The notes under the pieces were generated by a model, which ran no database searches, was not told where the DNA came from, and saw only the letters and a list, made by a program, of their open reading frames with translations. Of a DNA stretch of 64,000 nucleotides, positions 17,412 to 26,024 are shown in pieces. Position 1 is the first letter of the stretch. Every line of letters starts with the position of its first letter. Source of the DNA: an uncultured Lewinella sp. (GTDB lineage Bacteria > Bacteroidota > Bacteroidia > Chitinophagales > Saprospiraceae); assembly GCA_937873655.1 (NCBI GenBank), contig CALMYQ010000047.1, positions 1 to 64,000 of the forward strand, in the 5' to 3' direction. A program made the translations under genes and the position numbers.

Positions 17412-18641
17412 TTAGTTTTCACCCAACGCGGATAGATCCTGATCAATAATCATCATTACTGGATTAGCGTTTGGGTCAAGTTTATCTGATATGGCTTTTA
17501 ATTGGAAAAACCGTTCTAATGTTGCATCATCAACATCCGGAAGATTTTGCGCCATCTTGGTGCAGTGCTCTTTCAAATCAAAAGCCTCCAGGAAGAAAAT
17601 CATTTTATTTTGGTCAAAAGCCTTAAAATCGGTTGGGATTGGCCCCAGGTCGAAATTATTGAAGAGGCTCTTTTTTGCCCGGGAATAAAAGGTCACTTGA
17701 CGGTTGCTTTGAGTATCAAACACATTAAAATACCCTCTCCTTTCTGTGAAATTCGGGAAAACGCAAAACAATTTGTCATCCCAGAAAGCAATATGCATGA
17801 TATTATAGGTTTTACCGGATTTATTTGTCAAATTCATGCGATCCTCACCGTTTCCATGTTTGAATTTTTCCAGCCAATCATTATTTATCCATTTATCGCC
17901 TAAATCCAGTTTGTAAGCTGCTCTGAATGTCGCCGGATTGCGGTCAAGCAGATAAATGGTATCATTCAGAAATTCGTGGACCAGATAGAAACCCCCTGGG
18001 GTTGGCGGTGAAAAACGAGTACCCATTGAAACATTGAAATCTAAAAAGAAGGCTGGAAATGGTAAATAGGCCGCCTGGACTTCCCCATCTTTGACGTAAT
18101 TGATATTGTACATTCCGCTGTCCTGAGGAGAATTTCCAGCATAAAAAACATAATAATTGTCTTCAAATTTTGCCATATTCTGATAATTGTTAGGCAGCCG
18201 GGTATCCTTTAGATAATCTCCTTTTAAATTATAGACAACAATTTTACTTTGGACAAAATCCAATAATTCAATTGTCTGGTCATCTGAATTGTACCAAATA
18301 TCATCGATTCTTAAAAATTTTCCAGGACCTTCACCAGGGTTATAAATACGGTTGACGAATGAGCCATCTGCCTTGAAAATGCTGATTTGACGGTCATACC
18401 CGATGGTTTCTATCAAAAAAAGCATTTGGTCAAAAAGTTTGACCAATTGGACGTTACCAATAAGAAAAGAACCATTTGTCTGAAGGGGGATATATTTGAT
18501 TTCCCTAACCCATTCTTTGTCGGGTAATAAAAAAGCTTTATTAAAGTCTACATAAATAGAAGTTAATCCATTTTTTGCCGTTTCATCAGTTTTGCATCCA
18601 ATGAAAATAAAAAAAATAAAAAAAATTAAAAGAAATTTCAT
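17412..18641 (-). CDS. 6-bladed beta-propeller (BF3164-like) lipoprotein
   Basis: 409 residues from the ATG at 18641. The signal MKFLLIFFIFFIFIGC gives lipidated Cys16. Features of the BF3164/6-bladed propeller group include ISIFKADGSFVNRIYNPGEGPGKF, with a characteristic GxGPGxF turn, and VYNLKGDYLKD. In Bacteroidota these lipoproteins commonly neighbour tiny exported peptides, and here a six-cysteine secreted peptide gene lies 84 bases upstream on the same strand. Function is unknown. The gene is markedly AT-rich against its neighbours, suggesting a transferred block from about 17400 to 19100. Confidence 0.85.
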   Translation of the reverse strand: MKFLLIFFIFFIFIGCKTDETAKNGLTSIYVDFNKAFLLPDKEWVREIKYIPLQTNGSFLIGNVQLVKLFDQMLFLIETIGYDRQISIFKADGSFVNRIYNPGEGPGKFLRIDDIWYNSDDQTIELLDFVQSKIVVYNLKGDYLKDTRLPNNYQNMAKFEDNYYVFYAGNSPQDSGMYNINYVKDGEVQAAYLPFPAFFLDFNVSMGTRFSPPTPGGFYLVHEFLNDTIYLLDRNPATFRAAYKLDLGDKWINNDWLEKFKHGNGEDRMNLTNKSGKTYNIMHIAFWDDKLFCVFPNFTERRGYFNVFDTQSNRQVTFYSRAKKSLFNNFDLGPIPTDFKAFDQNKMIFFLEAFDLKEHCTKMAQNLPDVDDATLERFFQLKAISDKLDPNANPVMMIIDQDLSALGEN

Positions 18642-18725
18642 GTGATTAGATATGCATGCAGCCAAGACTGCAAGCCGCAGTCTTGGCTGTTATGAGGATT
18701 AATTCTCAATTGAATTGGGGGAACT

Positions 18726-18926
18726 TTATTGCTCCGGCCCGCAAACCTCGTCACAAAAATATTGCTGACTTGGGTTGCAGTCATCGTTCGGGGAATAATC
18801 GCACCGCATTACAGAGCACCATTGGTTGCAACTGCTAAAAGTTTCATTAAATCCAGGGACTGCATTAACTGGATATAATATTCCAATAAATAGGAATAAA
18901 AGTAAGCTTAAAAGTGTTTTTCGCAT
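18726..18926 (-). CDS. Small secreted six-cysteine peptide
   Basis: 66 residues from the ATG at 18926; another in-frame ATG at 18950 would add eight. A clear signal peptide (MRKTLLSLLLFLFIGILYPV, cleavage near VNA) precedes a mature part of about 44 residues with six cysteines (SSC, QWC, MRC, DDC, YFC, EVC) and an acidic C-terminus. This suggests a disulfide-knotted exported peptide. It shares strand and AT-rich composition with the propeller lipoprotein; such peptide-propeller pairs recall the NVEALA peptides of Bacteroides (analogy only). I recognise no family. Confidence 0.65.
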   Translation of the reverse strand: MRKTLLSLLLFLFIGILYPVNAVPGFNETFSSCNQWCSVMRCDYSPNDDCNPSQQYFCDEVCGPEQ

Positions 18927-19083
18927 AACTAAAGTTTTTATTACCTTCATTAACGCAATAAGGTTTCACGCCTGTCTCTGGTTCCGGAGAAACAGGAATA
19001 CCGGATTCTATTCTGGTCAGAAAAAATGAAATAGTAATAGCGAAAACAAATTTATATATATAAATCGTTGCAAATCGTTGCAA
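18865..19083 (-). CDS. Doubtful overlapping ORF with hydrophobic N-terminus
   Basis: A 72-codon frame starting at TTG, with one hydrophobic stretch (KFVFAITISFFL) and an ordinary hydrophilic tail (IPVSPEPETGVKPYC). It overlaps the start of the cysteine-rich peptide in another frame and begins inside the 10-bp tandem repeats. It could be a second small exported protein of the locus, but the overlap and lack of an ATG make this weak. Confidence 0.2.
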   Translation of the reverse strand: MQRFATIYIYKFVFAITISFFLTRIESGIPVSPEPETGVKPYCVNEGNKNFSYAKNTFKLTFIPIYWNIISS

Positions 19084-19101
19084 ATCGTTGCAAATCGTTG
19101 C
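19062..19101. repeat. Four tandem copies of a 10-bp unit
   Basis: AAATCGTTGC occurs four times without a break, upstream of the six-cysteine peptide and downstream of the small HTH gene. One unit per helical turn would place repeated protein contacts on the same DNA face. Confidence 0.85.
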
Positions 19102-19110
19102 AAATTCTTT

Positions 19111-19341
19111 TTATGGATTATTCCGAGAAGAGTTTTCCGGCGGTTTTTTAACTTGTTGATTGGTAACCCCAAAAAAATCCAGGATCATATTGGCATCCCT
19201 GGGGCTGATCAACCGGGAAGGAAGATGGATCTCGTGCCGTTTGAGCCAGCGATAAAGCGTAGTACGGTCAATGCCGAGGAAGTCAGCCAATTGTTCGCGC
19301 GAGACTGGAGCAGAAACGGGAAATTCAGGTTTTGTTTTCAT
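19111..19341 (-). CDS. Small HTH DNA-binding protein
   Basis: 76 residues from the ATG at 19341. Residues 14-40 (SREQLADFLGIDRTTLYRWL and on) form a clear helix-turn-helix of the kind found in small Bacteroidota DNA-binding proteins and excisionases; the tail is basic and proline-rich. It is divergent from the LytTR response regulator gene and has an excellent Bacteroidota promoter (19385-19415). It may regulate itself or its neighbour; no target can be named. Confidence 0.7.
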   Translation of the reverse strand: MKTKPEFPVSAPVSREQLADFLGIDRTTLYRWLKRHEIHLPSRLISPRDANMILDFFGVTNQQVKKPPENSSRNNP

Positions 19342-19384
19342 ACTGAGCGTTCGTTTTGGACCTACACAGAAATCCGGCATTTTA

Positions 19385-19415
19385 CAAATATAAACAATTT
19401 CCCCTTTCCAGTCAA
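19385..19415 (-). promoter_or_regulatory. Promoter of the small HTH gene
   Basis: On the minus strand TTG (19415-19413), 20 bases, then TATATTTG (19392-19385), an exact TAnnTTTG box with canonical spacing. The start codon is about 44 bases downstream. Confidence 0.7.
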
Positions 19416-19421
19416 TTTCCG

Positions 19422-19429
19422 TATCTTCA
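19422..19429 (+). promoter_or_regulatory. Variant -7 box (TATCTTCA) before the LytTR response regulator
   Basis: TATCTTCACCC here matches the sequence in front of PBP1C and resembles TATCTTCGCCC before alaS, suggesting a TAnnTTCr variant of the -7 box in this organism. It lies 75 bases upstream of the ATG at 19505 and overlaps the divergent promoter region. Confidence 0.45.
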
Positions 19430-19504
19430 CCCACCTAAAGCCTTTGCATTTCACATTCAGACTTTTACATTTTACCCGCCCCGCTTTAACCTTTACCCTT
19501 TAAC

Positions 19505-20245
19505 ATGACCGCCCTGATCGTTGAAGACATGCCGCAAGCCGCCCAGGTGCTCCAAAAGGACCTGGAGACCCACTGCCCCGAAGTGGAGGTCATCGGCACG
19601 GCCCACAGCATCGTGGCGGCGGCCAAACTGCTCAACCAGACGGACCCCGACCTCATTTTCCTGGATATCCTCCTGGGCGACGGCACAGGCTTCGACCTCC
19701 TGGAGATCCTGCCCAACCTGCGCGCCCGGATCATCTTTGTGACCGCCTCCGACGAATTCGCCATCCGGGCCTTCCGCTACGCCGCAGTGGATTACCTGCT
19801 CAAACCCATCGAACCCGCCCAGTTGGCCGAGGCCGTCCGGCGCGCCAAAATCCAGCTGCCCGGCGCTGACGAAAGCATCCACCTACTGAAGGAAACCATC
19901 CGCCGACCGGAAGCGCTTCCCAACCGGATCTCCCTGGCCTCCCAGGAACGCATCCTGGTCGTGGAGATCGAAGAGATCATCCGCTGCGAAGCCGACGGCA
20001 ACAATACCCGCTTCGTCCTCTCCAGCGGCGAAAAAGTGTTTGTGACCAAAACCCTCAAACAATACGAGCAACTCCTCGAACAACACGGCTTTCTGCGCGT
20101 TCACCAATCACACCTGGTCAATACCCGCTACATCCACGAATTCGTCAAACGCGACGGCGGCTATATCCGGATGAAGAACGGCGATATCGCACCGGTCTCC
20201 GTCCGGAAAAAAGCCGAGATCATGACCTTTTTTGAAGGTTTATAG
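19505..20245 (+). CDS. LytTR-type response regulator
   Basis: 246 residues. Receiver with E7/D8, phospho-acceptor D54 (IFLDILLGDGTG) and K100 (VDYLLKPIE), followed by a LytTR DNA-binding domain (EEIIRCEADGNNTRFVL, FLRVHQSHLVNTRYIHEF). Bacteroidota usually encode it next to a LytS/His_kinase partner; none is adjacent here, so it is an orphan in this window. Two small hairpins follow the stop codon and may terminate transcription. Confidence 0.93.
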   Translation: MTALIVEDMPQAAQVLQKDLETHCPEVEVIGTAHSIVAAAKLLNQTDPDLIFLDILLGDGTGFDLLEILPNLRARIIFVTASDEFAIRAFRYAAVDYLLKPIEPAQLAEAVRRAKIQLPGADESIHLLKETIRRPEALPNRISLASQERILVVEIEEIIRCEADGNNTRFVLSSGEKVFVTKTLKQYEQLLEQHGFLRVHQSHLVNTRYIHEFVKRDGGYIRMKNGDIAPVSVRKKAEIMTFFEGL

Positions 20246-20270
20246 GCCGGATCCTAAAAAACAGCCCTTG

Positions 20271-20309
20271 CAAAAGGATAATTTTGCGACGTTAGCGAAT
20301 TTTCGCTAA
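20271..20309 (+). terminator. Pair of hairpins after the LytTR response regulator
   Basis: GCAAAA...TTTTGC (20271-20288) is followed by the near-perfect TTAGCGAA-TT-TTCGCTAA (20292-20309) and then TTTTGC. Stem strength is modest, so termination is probable rather than certain. Confidence 0.45.
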
Positions 20310-20374
20310 TTTTGCACAGGCTTCGGCCCGCGAAGTCTCCTATCGACTAACGGGGCGACTCTGCCCGGCTACCA

Positions 20375-20452
20375 GACTTACGACTTACGACTTACGACTT
20401 ACAACTTACGACTTACAACTTACGACTTACAACTTACAACTTACGACTAACA
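20375..20452. repeat. 7-bp tandem array directly before the FadN-like gene
   Basis: About ten units of GACTTAC alternating with AACTTAC end two bases before the ATG at 20455. A shorter version of the same words lies before the thiolase start (22916-22953). The array occupies the place where a leader and ribosome site would be. Confidence 0.85.
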
Positions 20453-20454
20453 AT

Positions 20455-22848
20455 ATGAGCAGACGAATCAAAAAAGCAGCAGTACTGGGTTCCGGCGTGA
20501 TGGGCTCGGGCATCGCCTGCCACCTGGCCAATATCGGCCTGGAAGTGCTGATGCTCGACATCGTGCCCTTTGACCTGACCGATGCCGAAAAAAACCAGCG
20601 CAGGGCCCGCAACCGGATCGTGGACAATGCCCTTCAGGCAGCCGTCAAATCCAGGCCCGCCGCATTGTACGATAAACCCTTTGCCGCCCGGATCGAAACC
20701 GGCAACTTCGACGACGACTTTGAGAAGATCGCCGATTGCGATTGGGTTATCGAAGTCGTCGTCGAACGCCTCGATATCAAAAAGCAGATCTTCGAAAAAG
20801 TCGACCGGTTCCGCAAAAAAGGGTCTTTAGTCACCTCCAATACGTCCGGCATTCCCATCCACCTGATGACCGAAGGGCGCAGCGAGGATTTTCGCCGCCA
20901 TTTCTGCGGGACCCACTTCTTCAACCCGCCGCGTTACCTTCGCCTGCTGGAGGTCATCCCGACAAAAGAGACCGATCAGGAAGTCGTCGACTTTTTTATG
21001 CATTACGGCGACGTTTACCTCGGTAAGCAAACCGTACTCTGCAAAGATACTCCTGCCTTCATCGGCAACCGGGTGGGCGTATACGCCATGGCCAGGATCT
21101 ATCAGCTGACCACCGAACTGGGCCTGAAGATTGAAACGGTGGACAAGCTGACCGGCCCTGTCATCGGCAGACCCAAAACCGGCACTTTCCGCCTGGGCGA
21201 CCTCGTAGGGCACGATACCGCCGCCCATGTCATCAAGGGCATCCGCGATAACTGCCCGAACGACGAACAGGCCGGCACCTTTGAAGTGCCCAGGTACCTG
21301 CAATTCCTGCTCGACAATAAATTCCTCGGCAACAAGTCCGGTCAGGGTTTTTACAAAAAGACCAATGAACGCGACGAACAGGGCAAACCCGTCATCCTGT
21401 CGCTGAACCTCGAAAATCTGGAATACGAAAAGCCGGTGCGGGAAGACCTGCCCAGCCTCAAGATCGCCAAACAAGTGGACCAACTGGGCAAGCGCATCGA
21501 AGAGATCTTCAAACTCGATGACAAGGGCGCCGACCTGATCAAGCGCTCGTTGTTGGGGCTCTTTGCTTATGTTTCCAATCGCGTGCCCGAAATTACGGAC
21601 CACCTGTACAGCATCGATGACGCCATGCGCGGCGGTTACGCCTGGGATATGGGGCCGTTCGAATACTGGGACGCGGTCGGGGTGAAAAAAGGCATCGAAC
21701 TGGCAGAAGCCCAGGGAGAAACCATTGCCGCCTGGGTGAAGGACATGACCGCCAAGGGGGTCGACAGTTTTTACAAACGGGAAGGCGGCGTCCGGAAATA
21801 TTACGACATTACGTCCGGTTCCTACAAGGTGATCCCGGGATCCGAATCTTTCATCATCCTGGACAATTACCGCGACAAGGCGCCGGTGCACAAGACCTCC
21901 GAGACCATTGTACACGATATCGGCGACGGGGTGCTTTGCCTCGAATTCACCAGCATGCACAACACCATCGGCGAGGGCGTGCTCCGGGGCATCAACGAAG
22001 CCATCCAACTGGCCGAAGAAGGCGACTGGAAAGGCCTGGTCATCGGCAACAACGCGACCAATTTCTCGGTCGGCGCCAACCTGATGATGATCGCCATGAT
22101 GGCCTACCAGCAGGAATTCGATGAGTTGAACATGGCCGTCAATTATTTCCAGCAGACAACCATGCGGTGCCGTTATTCCAGCATTCCCGTGGTGATCGCC
22201 ACCCAAGGCTACGTCTTCGGCGGCGGCTGCGAAACCCTGATGCACTGCGATGCTGCAGCCGTTGCTGCCGAATCCTATATCGGATTGGTAGAAGTAGGCG
22301 TAGGCCTGATCCCCGGCGGCGGCGGCACCAAGGAATTCGCGCTGCGCGCTTCGGACGAATTCTTTGAAGGCGACGTGCAGATCCCGACCCTGATCAATAA
22401 ATTCAGAACCATCGCGTTGGCCAGTGTCGGTACTTCCGCGCAGGAGGCCTTCAACTACGGCTACCTGCTGCCCGGCCGGGATGCGGTGGTGATGAACAAG
22501 GACCGCAACATCGCCGACGCCAAACAGAAAGTTCTGGAGCTCGCCGACGGTTATACCCAACCCCTCATGCGGGAGGATATCACGGTCCTTGGCCGGGGCG
22601 GCCTGGCATCGTTGTACGCGGCGGCAAATGAGCTCAAACTCGGCAAATTCGCCAGCGAACATGATATCAAGATCGCCCACAAGGTGGCCTGGGTGCTTTG
22701 CGGCGGCGACCTGACGGGCGCCCAACAGGTTTCGGAACAATACCTGCTGGATGTCGAACGGGAAGCCTTCCTCAGCCTTTGCGGCGAACAGAAGACCCTG
22801 GAGCGGATCCAGTACATGCTGCAGAACAACAAACCGTTGAGAAATTAA
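20455..22848 (+). CDS. 3-hydroxyacyl-CoA dehydrogenase / enoyl-CoA hydratase (FadN-type)
   Basis: 797 residues, bifunctional beta-oxidation enzyme. The N-terminal NAD-binding domain has VLGSGVMGSGIA (Rossmann GxGxxG) and GTHFFNPPRY with the catalytic His; a second HAD C-terminal domain follows. The C-terminal third (from about residue 480) is a crotonase fold with NFSVGANLMM, YVFGGGCETLMH and LVEVGVGLIPGGGGTKE oxyanion and active-site segments. Dehydrogenase-first order is that of FadN, opposite to FadB/FadJ. The thiolase gene follows on the same strand after a repeat-filled gap, so the two form a fatty-acid degradation pair. Confidence 0.94.
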   Translation: MSRRIKKAAVLGSGVMGSGIACHLANIGLEVLMLDIVPFDLTDAEKNQRRARNRIVDNALQAAVKSRPAALYDKPFAARIETGNFDDDFEKIADCDWVIEVVVERLDIKKQIFEKVDRFRKKGSLVTSNTSGIPIHLMTEGRSEDFRRHFCGTHFFNPPRYLRLLEVIPTKETDQEVVDFFMHYGDVYLGKQTVLCKDTPAFIGNRVGVYAMARIYQLTTELGLKIETVDKLTGPVIGRPKTGTFRLGDLVGHDTAAHVIKGIRDNCPNDEQAGTFEVPRYLQFLLDNKFLGNKSGQGFYKKTNERDEQGKPVILSLNLENLEYEKPVREDLPSLKIAKQVDQLGKRIEEIFKLDDKGADLIKRSLLGLFAYVSNRVPEITDHLYSIDDAMRGGYAWDMGPFEYWDAVGVKKGIELAEAQGETIAAWVKDMTAKGVDSFYKREGGVRKYYDITSGSYKVIPGSESFIILDNYRDKAPVHKTSETIVHDIGDGVLCLEFTSMHNTIGEGVLRGINEAIQLAEEGDWKGLVIGNNATNFSVGANLMMIAMMAYQQEFDELNMAVNYFQQTTMRCRYSSIPVVIATQGYVFGGGCETLMHCDAAAVAAESYIGLVEVGVGLIPGGGGTKEFALRASDEFFEGDVQIPTLINKFRTIALASVGTSAQEAFNYGYLLPGRDAVVMNKDRNIADAKQKVLELADGYTQPLMREDITVLGRGGLASLYAAANELKLGKFASEHDIKIAHKVAWVLCGGDLTGAQQVSEQYLLDVEREAFLSLCGEQKTLERIQYMLQNNKPLRN

Positions 22849-22854
22849 ATTTAT

Positions 22855-22910
22855 GAGGATTCGAGGATTCGAGGATTCGAGGATTCGAGGATTCGAGGAT
22901 TCGAGGATTT
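22855..22910. repeat. 8-bp tandem array, seven copies
   Basis: GAGGATTC is repeated seven times (last unit GAGGATTT), starting a few bases after the stop of the FadN-like gene and lying in the gap before the thiolase. Confidence 0.9.
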
Positions 22911-22956
22911 GTTTTACCTACTTATGACTTACAACTAACAGACTTACGACTAAATT

Positions 22957-24129
22957 ATGGAAGCATACATCATAAAAGGTTATCGCTCGGCCGTCGGGAA
23001 AGCCAAAAAGGGCGGATTCAGGAATTACCGGTCCGACGACCTGGCGGTCGACGTGATCAAACATTTGCTGGCCCAGACGCCGGAACTCGACCCGGCGCTG
23101 GTGGACGACCTGATCGTGGGTTGCGCCAACCCGGAAGGAGAACAGGGGCTCCAGATCGGACGGCAGATCTCCGTGCGGGCACTGGGCAAACCGGTACCCG
23201 GCATGACCGTCAACCGCTACTGCGCTTCGGGGTTGGAGACCATTTCCATCGCCGTAGCCAAGATCCGGGCCGGCATGGGGCATGTCTACGTGGCCGGCGG
23301 GGCCGAGAGCATGAGCATGATCCCGATGACGGGCTACAAACTGGCGCCGAGCTATAAAGTGGCCAGCACAACGCCCGATTATCTGGTCAGTATGGGTCTG
23401 ACAGCCGAAGCTGTTGCCAGTAAATTCAAGATCAGCCGGGAAGCTTCCGATGAGTTTTCCTATCTCTCGCACGAAAAGGCCGGCGCCGCCATTGATGCGG
23501 GCAGGTTCAAGGACGAGATCGTTCCGATTGCCGTTGAAGAGGTGTTTGTAAAAGACAACAAGCGGGTTTCCGCGACCAATGTGGTGGATACCGACGAAGG
23601 CGTGCGCAGGGATACGACCAAAGAGGCGCTGGCTCAACTCCGGCCCGTTTTTGCACAAGGCGGCGTGGTAACGGCCGGCAACTCCTCGCAGACTTCTGAC
23701 GGGGTGGCCTTTGTGCTGGTGGTGAGCGAAGAGATCGTCAAACAGCTCAACCTGCAACCGATTGCCCGGTTGGCGGCCTGTTCGGTTGCGGGCGTGGAAC
23801 CGTTGTATATGGGCATCGGCCCTTGCGCGGCCATCCCCAAAGCCCTCAGGCAGGCGAACATGAAGCTGGAGGATGTCCAGTTGATCGAACTGAACGAGGC
23901 CTTTGCCGCACAATCGCTGGCGGTTATCCAGGAAGCGGGGCTTGATCCGGATATCGTCAACGTCAACGGCGGCGCGATCGCCCTGGGGCACCCGCTGGGC
24001 TGTACGGGGGCAAAACTGTCCATCCAGCTGTTCAACGAACTGCGGCGACGCAACCAGAAATACGGCATGGTGACGGCTTGTGTCGGCGGCGGACAGGGTA
24101 TCGCGGGGATCTATGAGTTGCTGAATTGA
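22957..24129 (+). CDS. Acetyl-CoA acyltransferase (thiolase)
   Basis: 390 residues. Catalyses thiolytic cleavage of 3-ketoacyl-CoA, the last step of beta-oxidation. Motifs: NRYCASGLETI with the nucleophilic Cys near residue 90, NGGAIALGHPLGCTGAK with the active-site His, and TACVGGGQG with the second Cys. Length and motif order are those of FadA-type degradative thiolases. It follows the FadN-like gene by about 108 bases of repeat-rich sequence; co-transcription is likely. Confidence 0.95.
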   Translation: MEAYIIKGYRSAVGKAKKGGFRNYRSDDLAVDVIKHLLAQTPELDPALVDDLIVGCANPEGEQGLQIGRQISVRALGKPVPGMTVNRYCASGLETISIAVAKIRAGMGHVYVAGGAESMSMIPMTGYKLAPSYKVASTTPDYLVSMGLTAEAVASKFKISREASDEFSYLSHEKAGAAIDAGRFKDEIVPIAVEEVFVKDNKRVSATNVVDTDEGVRRDTTKEALAQLRPVFAQGGVVTAGNSSQTSDGVAFVLVVSEEIVKQLNLQPIARLAACSVAGVEPLYMGIGPCAAIPKALRQANMKLEDVQLIELNEAFAAQSLAVIQEAGLDPDIVNVNGGAIALGHPLGCTGAKLSIQLFNELRRRNQKYGMVTACVGGGQGIAGIYELLN

Positions 24130-24150
24130 AATCGTTTTTCCCGCGCAGGC

Positions 24151-24927
24151 CTATTGGTCCAATGCCCGCCTGTATCCGTATTTTTTGAAGATCTTTTGGC
24201 CTTCTTCCGACATCAGGTAACCGGCGAAAGCCCGGCTTTGATCCGGGTGCTTTTCCCGTCCGTGGCGGGTGATCACCATGCCCTGCGGTATGGGCCGGTA
24301 CAGGCTGGGAGAGAGTTCAACCCAATCGCCCTTGCCCCTCATTTGCGGGGCCATGACCACCGATTTGGAAACAAATCCCATTTCGCAGGCGCCGGATTCC
24401 ACATATTGGCTGGTCTGCGCGATGCTTTCCCCGAAAACGACCTTGTCCTTGACCTTATCCCACAGAAAGACATTCTGCAACATTTCTACCGTGCGCTGAC
24501 CGTAGGGCGCCAGCTCCGGGTTGGGGATGGCGATCTTGTGCACGCCGGTGTCGACCACCAGGGCCAGCTGTTTGTTGATGTTCAGCGGCGCATTGATCCA
24601 GATGGCCAGGGCGCCGTAGGCGTAGACCTGTACGCTGTCGACGGCGGCATCCGCATCGATCAGTGCATTGGGGTAGGCCGTATCCGCGGCGACAAACAGG
24701 TCGAATGGCGCGCCGTGTTCGATCTGGGCTTTTAATTTGCCCGATGATCCGACAACCGTTTCTACCGGATAACCGGCCTTGTGCGAAAAGCTGTCGGCGA
24801 GTTCCTGCATGACGAATTGGGCATTTGCCGCAACGGCCACGCGCAGTCCGTTGGTTTCGGCAACCCGGTTGCAGGCCCACAGCGCAAGGGTCAGGGAAAG
24901 CGCAAAAAAGTACAATGATCTGTTCAT
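24151..24927 (-). CDS. modA: Molybdate-binding protein, ModA family lipoprotein
   Basis: 258 residues from the ATG at 24927 (an ATG six bases earlier is also possible). The signal ends in LWAC, so this ModA is lipid-anchored. Typical segments are VAVAANAQFVMQELADSF, VGSSGKLKAQIEHGAPFDLFVAAD and KIAIPNPELAPYGQ, which build the oxyanion pocket. The family binds molybdate or tungstate for an ABC importer; modB and modC are not next to it, so the permease must lie elsewhere or the ligand may differ. Confidence 0.88.
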   Translation of the reverse strand: MNRSLYFFALSLTLALWACNRVAETNGLRVAVAANAQFVMQELADSFSHKAGYPVETVVGSSGKLKAQIEHGAPFDLFVAADTAYPNALIDADAAVDSVQVYAYGALAIWINAPLNINKQLALVVDTGVHKIAIPNPELAPYGQRTVEMLQNVFLWDKVKDKVVFGESIAQTSQYVESGACEMGFVSKSVVMAPQMRGKGDWVELSPSLYRPIPQGMVITRHGREKHPDQSRAFAGYLMSEEGQKIFKKYGYRRALDQ

Positions 24928-25053
24928 AAGCATATTTCGGTTGTCCGCGGATTTTGTTAAAAATTGCAGCCTTTAGTGGATTAATGGGTTGCCCTTTTTC
25001 CAAACTTCGGGGAATAAGGCTAATTTTAACACCAATCTAAAATCACCTGTAAG

Positions 25054-25911
25054 ATGACGAATTTGAAGGCGGTCACCGCAAAGTTATTGATCCCGGCGTA
25101 CCTTTTATGCTTTTCCTTTTCTTTATCCGGCCAATGGGTCATCCAGTTTCGGGAAGGAGACTGGACGAAATTGAACTCCTGCTCAAAATGCGCAGAATGC
25201 CAGGGCGAAGCCAGCGACAAGCTGGAATCGGCCAAAGGGCTGGAGTTTTTCTGCGGCGACGAAAGCCTGGGGAAATGGTTTGTAATCCGGATACAGTTGA
25301 AGGATTGCGGGTATGAATACTACCGCACGCTGAACAGCAATGACTACAACTCCGGGCAAACTTCTTTCCGTTTGATGGAAGATGCGCTGGCGGATATTTA
25401 CCGGGAAGTGCGTGAAAGATGTCCGGGCAACAGGCAGGTTCGGGAGATCCGCAGAATGGAATCGCCGTTCTCGGAGCTTTCGCTTTCCGTCATTCAGAAC
25501 TTTTACCTGGATCACGACTATTTCGACGAACCGGATACCGAACCGTTCTTTTACTTTTTGGCCGATATGCCCCGGTTTCCGGGATGCGAGGAAGCGGAGA
25601 GCGACCTAGCCAAACAGCGGTGCGCTGAAAAAAGCCTGAACAGGTTTTTTGCCGAAAATATCGAATATCCTTATAATGCCCAACGCAAGGGCATAGAGGG
25701 AAGGGCCACCATCGAGTTCACGATAAGTAAAACGGGTACGGTGGATGAACCCAGGATCGTAGCATCACTGGGTGAGGAGATTGACGCCGCCATGCTGCGA
25801 GCTGTATTGCTGATGAACGACAAAGGCATGAAGTGGAAGCCCGGCATGTTCAAGGGCGAACCGATTGAAACCGTATACCGGGCCTCCGTGGTATTTTCAC
25901 TGGACAAATAG
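25054..25911 (+). CDS. Exported protein with TonB C-terminal domain
   Basis: 285 residues with a signal peptide (LLIPAYLLCFSFSLSG). The N-terminal part contains a cysteine cluster (CSKCAEC, then Cys in EFFCGDE and LKDCGYEYY) of unknown role. The last 90 residues are a TonB_C domain: NRFFAENIEYPYNAQRKGIE, GRATIEFTISKTGTVDEPRI, and a C-terminal VYRASVVFSL strand. There is no N-terminal membrane anchor or Pro-rich spacer of a true TonB, so it is probably a periplasmic protein using the domain for binding. It is followed by a tandem array. Confidence 0.8.
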   Translation: MTNLKAVTAKLLIPAYLLCFSFSLSGQWVIQFREGDWTKLNSCSKCAECQGEASDKLESAKGLEFFCGDESLGKWFVIRIQLKDCGYEYYRTLNSNDYNSGQTSFRLMEDALADIYREVRERCPGNRQVREIRRMESPFSELSLSVIQNFYLDHDYFDEPDTEPFFYFLADMPRFPGCEEAESDLAKQRCAEKSLNRFFAENIEYPYNAQRKGIEGRATIEFTISKTGTVDEPRIVASLGEEIDAAMLRAVLLMNDKGMKWKPGMFKGEPIETVYRASVVFSLDK

Positions 25912-25930
25912 CGGGTCAGTCGGCTGTCGG

Positions 25931-26021
25931 ACTGTAATACTGCCAACTGAATACTGCCAACTGCCAACTACAGGACTGAATACTGCCAACTGAATACTGC
26001 CAACTACAGGACTAAATACTG
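25931..26021. repeat. Direct repeats built from CTGAATACTGCCAAC
   Basis: CTGAATACTGCCAAC and CAACTACAGGACT recur in alternation through the gap between two convergent genes, ending three bases before the next gene's stop codon. Confidence 0.8.
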
Positions 26022-26024
26022 ACG

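Noticed and set aside
20827-22740. Long antisense open frame of over 600 codons inside the FadN-like gene
   Set aside because: It is the mirror of a GC-rich gene with strong third-position bias; the plus strand encodes a complete enzyme with all motifs.
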